DNA of 57,500 nucleotides, taken from contig JAVKOQ010000247.1 of NCBI GenBank assembly GCA_031835245.1, forward strand, positions 1 to 57,500. The letters are read 5' to 3'. This stretch comes from Balamuthia mandrillaris. Its lineage: Eukaryota > Discosea > Longamoebia > Balamuthiidae. Under the pieces are notes generated by a model. The model made no database searches. It saw only the letters and a program-made list of their open reading frames with translations, and was not told the origin of the DNA. This document shows, one piece after another, positions 51,901 to 57,500 of the stretch. How positions within the stretch are numbered: position 1 is the stretch's first letter; the number at the start of each line of letters is the position of its first letter. A program made the translations under genes and the position numbers.

Positions 51901-54076
51901 GAAGGCCGAAAAGACCAACGCTAATGCGTCGCATGATGTCTCTTCCAAATAGGATCTCATGCTCACCTTGAAGAGGCATGATGAAGAAGTGGTGAAACAA
52001 CTTGCGAGAACCACAGTCGATGCGGACGTGTGCCGCACGGCGGGTAACGTGGGTGGTGGACCTGTCGCCTAACATGATTTCCATATCGTCTATGTTGGAG
52101 ATGATGGTGTGGTGGCATTTACAGGATGTTGGGTGGAGGTATCTTTCCGCTGCTGCTGGAGAGATGAAGGAGTGTGATGCACCAGAGTCTATGAAGGCTG
52201 TGGCGCGCTGACGGTTAAGGAGGATGGGAGCCGTGATGGGAGGTTCCACTTTGTCCTCGCAGTCGTCTTCTACGTCGTCGTCGTCGTCTGTGTCGAGACC
52301 TTCCACATGAATAGCTTCAGGGGTGACTACAGGGCTGGGAGCGTCCGTAGCAGAGTCAGAAGCGTTGCCAGGGTGAAGGAGGGAGTTAAGGTCGATGGCA
52401 GCAAGCTCTACGTTGCCTTGAATCTCCCAGGCGTGGCGGACTGCTTCCATGAACTCCTGCTTTGCGGTAGCGTCCAGTGCATTGGTGGATGGCTGGTTGG
52501 TGCCAGAAGGAGGCGGAGCCGGTGAAGGAGCTGGTGAAGGAGACGGTGACGAAGGTGGCAATGATGCCGAAGCCGGTTGCTGAGACGTTGATGTCTGCGC
52601 TTGGCTAGCGTTGAGTGCTGCAGGCTGGCGGGGTTTACACTGATGACCAGGATGCCAGGGCGCTGAGCACTTACGGCAGGTGTGTTTGTTGGAGGACGGA
52701 GGATGTCCTGATGATGAGGAAGAAGATGAGGAGGACCCGTTGTTGTTGCCATTGTGGCGTTGGCCGGTGTTGGCTTTGCTAGGCGTCTGGGTGCCGTCTT
52801 TCATCTGTTTAATCCGTTTACATTCAGCTGCTGAATGTCCGGATGTTGGGTGAAGAGGGCAGCTCGTACTAGAGGGAGCTTTGTGTGTGTAAAGATTAGC
52901 TTCAACGCTAAGAGCTATCTGTACAGCTTGGTCGTATTTCTCTGCGTTCCGCAAGAGTAGCACGTTGCTGACTGATTCCAGGAGGCAAGGGTTGAGACAG
53001 CGTTTCAGTGCGGCTATTTTCTGCGCTTCAGACGGCTGCTCAGTCATCTGTTGAAGGATGTTGTCTATCCTCTCGATGACCTTTCTCACCGGTTCCTTGG
53101 GTCGGTGGCTAAGTTTGAAGAACTCGTCATGGAGACGGGTTTGAAGTTCCGCGCTGCCGAAGTGGGTGGCGAAGAGGTCTCTGGCCTCGTGCCATGACAA
53201 GCGGGGTATAACTATATTGTTTTGTACCCAGTGGGAAGCGATCTTGGACCCTTGTGTGTATTTAGCGAGGGCCATGTTCCACATGCTGGGGTGAAGGTTG
53301 ACAATCTGAAGGTTGTTCTCCAGTTGCCGAAGAAAGGGTTCCGGGTCGCCGTCACGCTCGGGGTTGTAAGCGGGTAGACCAGTCGGAATCTTGGAGGAAA
53401 ATGAAGGAGAGTCCAGAGAGGTAGGTCGTGCCGAAGGGGAGAATAACGGGCGCACTGTGAAAGGTGTGTCAGCTGCACGGTAGGGTGTGTTCGCTACGTG
53501 GGGTGGGCTGTCGAAGAAGAGGCTCTCTTCGCCTTCTTTGACCTTCTCGGGCTCGGTGTGTGGTTGCCGTTGGGTTATGACTACCTGGTTGAGCTCGATG
53601 CGCTCAAGGCGGTCTGCGATATTGTTCACGATGCGGGTAAGGGTGTCGAACCGCTTGTCCACGTGTGTGATGGTGTTTGTGACGATTGTCTCGTGGCGCT
53701 CGAAGACGGACTTGTCGGTGCGCTTAAGGAGGACATCAACAGCTTCTACGAGGTAGGAGATGTTGGAGGTTTGATGCTCGAGGCTGTCGAGCCGTTTTGA
53801 GAGGTATTGTGGGTCTCTCTGCTCTGCTTGCTGGAGAGCGTGCTCCAGTTTCTGGATGTATTGCTCTGCGGAGTAGAGCTCCCGTTTTGTGGCCGTAAGT
53901 TGGGCGAAGATTTCATCCTCGTTGACCGGCTGGTGTTTGCCCAGAGATTCGAGGAGCTCGTCCCGTGTGACCTTGAGGTGTATGATGGAGGCTTGCTCCT
54001 TTTCGATGAGAAGACGAAGTTCCGCGGGGGATAAATCGTCCCAACGTTGAGCGTCGCACTTGTCGTCGTCGCTCAT
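48977..54076 (-). CDS. Gag-pol polyprotein of the chromovirus
   Basis: A single uninterrupted frame of 1699 codons holds, in order: a gag-like part with coiled coil; a CX2CX4HX4C zinc knuckle (about residue 465); an aspartic protease with FIDSGASHSF (about 630); reverse transcriptase with YVDDIL (about 957); RNase H; an integrase with H-H-C-C zinc finger (about 1310-1340) and DDE core (IDLTGPL, QSDNGTEF, NGAAESH, about 1365-1460); and a C-terminal chromodomain (YYLVKWKGY, about 1640-1690). The chromodomain defines the chromovirus branch and is known to guide integration to marked chromatin. Gag and pol are in one frame, as in several chromoviruses. Confidence 0.95.
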   Translation of the reverse strand: MSDDDKCDAQRWDDLSPAELRLLIEKEQASIIHLKVTRDELLESLGKHQPVNEDEIFAQLTATKRELYSAEQYIQKLEHALQQAEQRDPQYLSKRLDSLEHQTSNISYLVEAVDVLLKRTDKSVFERHETIVTNTITHVDKRFDTLTRIVNNIADRLERIELNQVVITQRQPHTEPEKVKEGEESLFFDSPPHVANTPYRAADTPFTVRPLFSPSARPTSLDSPSFSSKIPTGLPAYNPERDGDPEPFLRQLENNLQIVNLHPSMWNMALAKYTQGSKIASHWVQNNIVIPRLSWHEARDLFATHFGSAELQTRLHDEFFKLSHRPKEPVRKVIERIDNILQQMTEQPSEAQKIAALKRCLNPCLLESVSNVLLLRNAEKYDQAVQIALSVEANLYTHKAPSSTSCPLHPTSGHSAAECKRIKQMKDGTQTPSKANTGQRHNGNNNGSSSSSSSSSGHPPSSNKHTCRKCSAPWHPGHQCKPRQPAALNASQAQTSTSQQPASASLPPSSPSPSPAPSPAPPPSGTNQPSTNALDATAKQEFMEAVRHAWEIQGNVELAAIDLNSLLHPGNASDSATDAPSPVVTPEAIHVEGLDTDDDDDVEDDCEDKVEPPITAPILLNRQRATAFIDSGASHSFISPAAAERYLHPTSCKCHHTIISNIDDMEIMLGDRSTTHVTRRAAHVRIDCGSRKLFHHFFIMPLQGEHEILFGRDIMRRISVGLFGLPVRYPLPSEREEFKEDDSNISDKDKCVELPPPPDTARKIAEGIHDALQRNQQVPHGPSSSLPESVIYLNTGDAKPVFRKQYTIPEIYHNSVFRQLTEWLRHGVIALSSLDCQWNSPILPVPKKDEHGKWSKVRICIDPGGINPLLADDEYPIEDTKVLIERALGLKWATLLDLVWSYNQILVYPPHQEKLTFTWYGVRLKFVGAPFGVKHVQAVMSRFIAAALRLLIDISSHYVDDILVFTKSSSLEQHISDIVKVIDALTVAGLRLRLEKCQFGYTRVRLLGHIVSRDGRLPDLEKISTFSTLPTPTTGKQIQSILGFTNFLRDYIPRYAEIAAPLEPLRNVPDIRPYWNDGCQQALDTFKRVISSPTILSAPDWDKPFRVGTDASQHGVGAVLYQEDDNGKRSYICFASKALNPAQRNYPSIKRELLAIIFALRRFHYYLIGRRFLLYTDHRPLVHLFNAKDLNSTLAHWALVILHYDFEVFHRPGIHHILEDSLSRLYAPSILGNAPLNVPQVPQSAKTLAPKPKVNNIELDDSQLSAPSRTLNDFIKDLLSKTVPPPNERQQILERLHSIGHEGAESLLRKVLKEGYFWPNIRNDCHNTARHCKECLRFNVTRLGFHPLKSIHATFPFEHIAIDLTGPLQTDFMGYQYIFIITDIATRFTILRPLKDKSAEEVSREFVKIICELGFPKIVQSDNGTEFVNKIMSAVRDQAGFDHRFISSYHPRANGAAESHVKLTKSMLLKSLKGDLGHWSTFLPIAQFALNQRISRRSDSKPFELFFGRPLSYPENYFESISKLKTPREITSLTKVMLQIVYPSIYEKVAKYSANVEKYFNANNKITHFSPGDKVMLKNSSANSKTDPKYLGPFIIHHCTNNGAYVLQDITGDILPDKVPPSALKLVDPNTPFEDKHFEVEKVLDHDGPPSDRYYLVKWKGYPDSDNSWVAAKDFGSQRLITTYWGKKYPKTKKRRKRR

Positions 54077-54125
54077 TGTGGTGAGGTTGAACCGTTCTTG
54101 CCGCGAAGAGTTCGCTTAAAAAAAA

Positions 54126-54325
54126 TGTTGATGGGGAATAACCCTGCGGATCAAGAAAGGGACGGCACGTAAGCGACTCTGGGTTTATTCACAAGAAAAG
54201 GGGTGTGGACCAAAGTGTGTGCTTTGAATGTGTCGTGAGGAAAAGGGGAAAATAAAAAGGGCAAGAAAAATTGGAGGTATCGGGGAGAGTGTCGACAAGA
54301 AGTCATAATAGTTGGTTTTCCAACA
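54126..54325 (-). repeat. 5' LTR of the chromovirus
   Basis: 200 bases with TGTTGG and CATCAACA ends. It lies just upstream of the gag-pol start. Confidence 0.95.
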
Positions 54326-54800
54326 GTGAGACCAGCAGGGTTTGGGCAACGTTCTACCCTCACAAGGCTCCACCTTGGCATAAATAGGCTTGGTTCCTTA
54401 CCATCAGAGTTTGAGAGGGAGAGTGCATCTTGGGTGTTTGCTTGTTTGAACTCCTACATATCCTCCTTTGCTGGATGGCAACGTAATTAGTTGTGGAGTT
54501 GGAGGGGTCGGGGTTGTTTGTGTATAGAAGTGAAGCAGGGGCGTTTCATACAAAACTGAGAAACAGAAGCACATAAAGAAGCAACTGTTAAAAAGGCTAT
54601 ACAATAACTTCTGTTTGTTCAATCGACAGATCAGAACAAAACATAAGCATGGGATACGCATTACCAAAAAAATTCGACATCAATTGACATCATCAAATAT
54701 CAATTGATGTTCTGCTGCCACCATTGTTGCTTACTTGGGCTTGCTCTGGCTTTGTTTCTCGTGCTACTTGCTTGCTTTGGCTTTGTGTTGCTTTAACATC

Positions 54801-54842
<42 letters not shown>

Positions 54843-55100
54843 ATAAGACAACAACAACTATAATCAGTAAGTAATGAAATGAGAAATCACAAAGGCATAA
54901 CACTGCAAACAAACACCAAAAAGATAGCACTCCGATGGAGTGCTAAACAATCAACACCAAAAGACAATCAAAAAACAATGAATAATAAAAACACAAAACT
55001 GGAGTTAAAAAGCTGCCGCTCTGATGGAGTGCTACTGCATAAGGATAGAATTGCAACCAAAACAGCCAAAAAGAAAAAAACACAAAGAGGAAAAGGACAA
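54326..55100. other. Spacer with AAC microsatellite and a small hairpin
   Basis: It holds an AAC run (54798-54840) and ATCAATTGATGT palindromes (about 54680-54715). A perfect stem TAGCACTCC-N3-GGAGTGCTA lies at about 54926-54946. No gene is supported. Confidence 0.5.
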
Positions 55101-55119
55101 ACAATCCAATAAACAAACT

Positions 55120-55917
55120 CTAACCAACAGACAAAATGAAATATAATACATACATTCCAACACGTCGATCAGAATGGAATCATCACTCTCTTCATCCACT
55201 GCAACTGCTGATGGAGCTGTCTTGGGCATATTTGTCTTGCTTTTGCTATTTCCACTACCACCACGTGGTGTATCTGTATGCATGCATGCATGCAAGTGAG
55301 ATGCGATGCATTTGTGTGTTGTTATTGTGCAAAGAAAGGACGGATATAAGCAAGTAATAACAAAAAGAAAAAAAGAAAAAAAAAATGAGTAGGAGTAGTG
55401 GATGTTGTGGTTGTTGTAACCACTAAACATGAGCACCTCTTATTTGTTGCAGGAGTGATATCAACACTCATGAGACTGGCAATCTCATCGTCATCATCAT
55501 CATCAGCATCAGCATCAGCATCATTATTCTCTGAGGAGCTGCTATTGCTACTGCTGCTGCTGATACTAGAAGCAGTAGACTTGGTAGAAGCTGTAGGCTT
55601 CTTTTTCTTCTTGGATTTTTCTTCTTCCTGCTCTGACTCCTCTGACTTATCTGCCACCTCTGACTCCTCCGACTCGGTGGCGGTCTTCTTTTTCTTTTTT
55701 TTCTACTATTGCTTCTGCTTCTGCTTCTGTTTCTGTTTCTGCTTCTGCTTCTGCTTTTGCTTCTGCTTTTGCTTCTTTTTCTTTTCTTTCAGCAGCAGAT
55801 CATTATCTGCTTTCCATGGCTTTTTGCTTGTTGCAGGAAAAGAAGAGGCAGCAGAGGATGACATAGCTCTTGGGCGCTTTGTTGAGCTTGGTTTTTGCTG
55901 CTTTCTTTTTGCTGCTA

Positions 55918-55955
<38 letters not shown>

Positions 55956-57480
55956 ATGTCCATTTTGTCTACAAACTCACCAACTGATGTAGCATTTGCA
56001 TCATCATCACCACCACCACCACCACCACCACCACCCAGACGACTGCCATCATCAAGACTAAACTCTGCATCATTCAAACTACTACTCTGGTCCACAGCAG
56101 CAAAAGAGTGAAGGTCAGGCCCAAAAAACTCTGTTAAGTCAATGCAGGGGCTGGCATCAACAGAGATATCTTGCTGCAGCTCACTGCTCTTCTGAGCCAG
56201 CTTATCTATGGCTTTTTAGTGCCTAACCAGATGGCATTTGGCGCAATGCTTCTCCCTCTTCATTTCTATAGTGCCAACTTTGGTAGAGGCTGTATGGATG
56301 GGCTGCCACGTTTTGTCTTCCAATTGATCCACATATTGTAAATCCCTGGAGAGTAACAGAAAGAAAAAAAGAGAGAGAGAGAAAGAGAGAAAGAGAGAGA
56401 GAGAAATTAAGAGGAAAAGAAAAAAAGAAAAGTGAAAAAGTGGTGAGTTGTTACTATAAAACAAACAAACAAACAAACAAATAAACAAACAAATAAAAAA
56501 ACGACTTACCAATCAGCTGTGAGTGGTGATATAGCATCCAGCTTAGGCAAATCTTTGACATGCACAATAGCAGCTGCATTAGATAACTGGCCTGCTGGCA
56601 TGTTAGCTGTAGCAGAGCTGCTAGCTGTACTCTTGTTCTTGCTTTTGGTGCTGCTGCTGCTGCTGTTGCTGTTGCTGCTTTTGCTTTATTTTTGCTTAGG
56701 TTTTTTGGATTTTTCCACTGTGATGTGCGGCCACACTCACTCTAGCTGAGAACAAACCAAATGATGAATGCATGTCTTCTAGACCTTTCTATCCAAAGGA
56801 TCCAACTCTAGCAGAGTATTTTGTTGTTGCGCTTCCTTTACCAAGCAGTGACGAACAGTAAGCACCAACTGCCTAACATCCTCCAAAGGTCTAGAAAGGT
56901 TGATGCTGGTAGAAATGCACATGCCTTCAAGGATTTCAGACTGGTAAAGTTCAACGCCTTCTCTGCCAAGGCTTCTTGCACCGTAAAGGGAGGACAATAA
57001 TGGGTCAGCTTTATATAGTAGAGGAACAACTTTACCTTGGTAGAATGCTGCTTATCTACTATCGCTTCCTTTTGGGCCGCTTGCTCTAATTGCTGGTGAT
57101 CCAGTGGGGGATGTAAGAAGGCCTCTGGATCTTCCTCCATCATTGTTTCTTCTTCTTGTTCTTTTTCTTCTTCTTCTTGTTGCTTTTCGTCTTCCTCTTC
57201 CTCTTCCTTTTCTTCTGACATCCTCTCTTGTTGTCTTTTTGTTTGATGACGGCTTGTTGTTGCCTTTGGAGGAGTAGCTAACATAAAGGCATCTGCCAAA
57301 GACGACTCATGTAACCATTCTTGGCTCAACGGTGGCAAGCAAGTATTTTCCTCATGTTGGGCTATTACTATAAGTAAGCAAGAGAGAGGGAAAGAGAGAG
57401 AGAGAGAGAGAGAAACAGAGAGTGAGTGAACAAGCAAAGGGAATTTAAAGCAAAAAAGATAACAAGTCCCACTCACAGCA
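55120..57480 (-). pseudogene. Low-complexity multi-exon gene, partly broken, right edge
   Basis: Several minus-strand stretches look coding. The stretch at about 57370-57037 gives SQEWLHESSLADAFML and a Glu/Gln-rich run. The one at about 57060-56780 gives GREGVELYQSEILEGMCIST and LVLTVRHCLVKEAQ. At 56735-56515, SSSATANMPAGQLSNAAAI ends at a good donor (GTAAGT). The next, 56345-56216, gives YVDQLEDKTWQPIHT and KHCAKCHLVRH, possibly zinc-binding. The last is 56215-55710, with Gly, Ala and Lys/Gln runs. Two joins are not clean: a frame change near 57040 and a TAA at 56218-56216 inside an otherwise open frame. I do not recognise the family; it may be a decayed repeat-family gene. The first exon may lie beyond the right edge. 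Confidence 0.4.
55690..55790 (-). repeat. Microsatellite coding for Lys/Gln runs
   Basis: CTTCTG/CTTTTG hexamers read (KQ)n on the minus strand. A GCT run (55916-55956, poly-Ala) and a CCA run (56008-56034, poly-Gly) lie in the same putative exon. Confidence 0.8.
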
Positions 57481-57500
57481 AGCAAGTAAGGAAAAAAGGG

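Larger units (their letters stand above)
48758..54325 (-). mobile_element. Chromovirus (Ty3/gypsy LTR retrotransposon), looks whole
   Basis: The element is bounded by LTRs at 54126-54325 (5') and 48758-48953 (3'), both with TGTTG...CAACA ends, nearly identical to each other. GTGA occurs directly outside both ends as a 4-bp target duplication. One long open frame lies between. The near-identical LTRs indicate a young insertion. A solo LTR (42862-43061) and a truncated LTR (26925-27021) of the same family show repeated activity in this region. Confidence 0.95.

Noticed and set aside
1-57500. tRNA or rRNA genes
   Set aside because: No stretch with a convincing cloverleaf, A/B boxes or rRNA core sequence was found by eye; a covariance-model search would be needed to exclude tRNAs with introns.

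Overview
This is nuclear DNA of a free-living protist, most likely an amoebozoan. Protein genes are interrupted by short GT-AG introns. They include integrin-like (FG-GAP) receptor tyrosine kinases, a GT92-type glycosyltransferase, a trehalose-phosphate synthase, a eukaryotic DNA ligase I and F-box/ankyrin-type proteins. I cannot name the species from sequence alone.

The left part (1-26.5 kb) is compact and gene-dense. In order it holds: the start of a gene running off the left edge (-); an EF-hand calcium sensor (-); a secreted protein of unknown function (+); trehalose-6-phosphate synthase with a degenerate phosphatase domain (-); DNA ligase I (+), head-to-head with the former; a Cdc25/Acr2-like rhodanese phosphatase (-); a secreted DUF4397 protein (+); a VTT/TMEM64-type membrane protein (-); a GT92-like glycosyltransferase (-); and two divergent FG-GAP receptor tyrosine kinases that share a 285-bp promoter region.

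The right part (26.5-57.5 kb) is repeat-rich and AT-rich. It contains relics of Ty3/gypsy retroelements; a 1.8-kb compound satellite; an apparently undescribed unit with terminal inverted repeats around a three-exon gene whose introns are built from a dispersed repeat (30.4-32.9 kb); a Mutator-like DNA transposon with kilobase-long inverted arms (34.46-39.04 kb); a Crinkler/RHS-type NTPase-nuclease gene (39.6-41.6 kb); a gene split by a solo LTR (41.8-43.1 kb); a cluster of F-box/ankyrin-type paralogs in various states of decay (43.9-48.4 kb); a whole-looking, young chromovirus with near-identical LTRs (48.76-54.33 kb); and a low-complexity, partly broken gene at the right edge.

The housekeeping block and the accessory block are joined by one notable regulatory detail. 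The same 13-bp E2F-like site lies in front of DNA ligase I and in front of the Crinkler-type gene. The best candidates for something new are the inverted-repeat unit at 30.4-32.9 kb with its repeat-made introns, the folded Mutator-like element with a 20-bp micro-inversion, and the symmetric CCAAT palindrome in the middle of the kinase-pair promoter.
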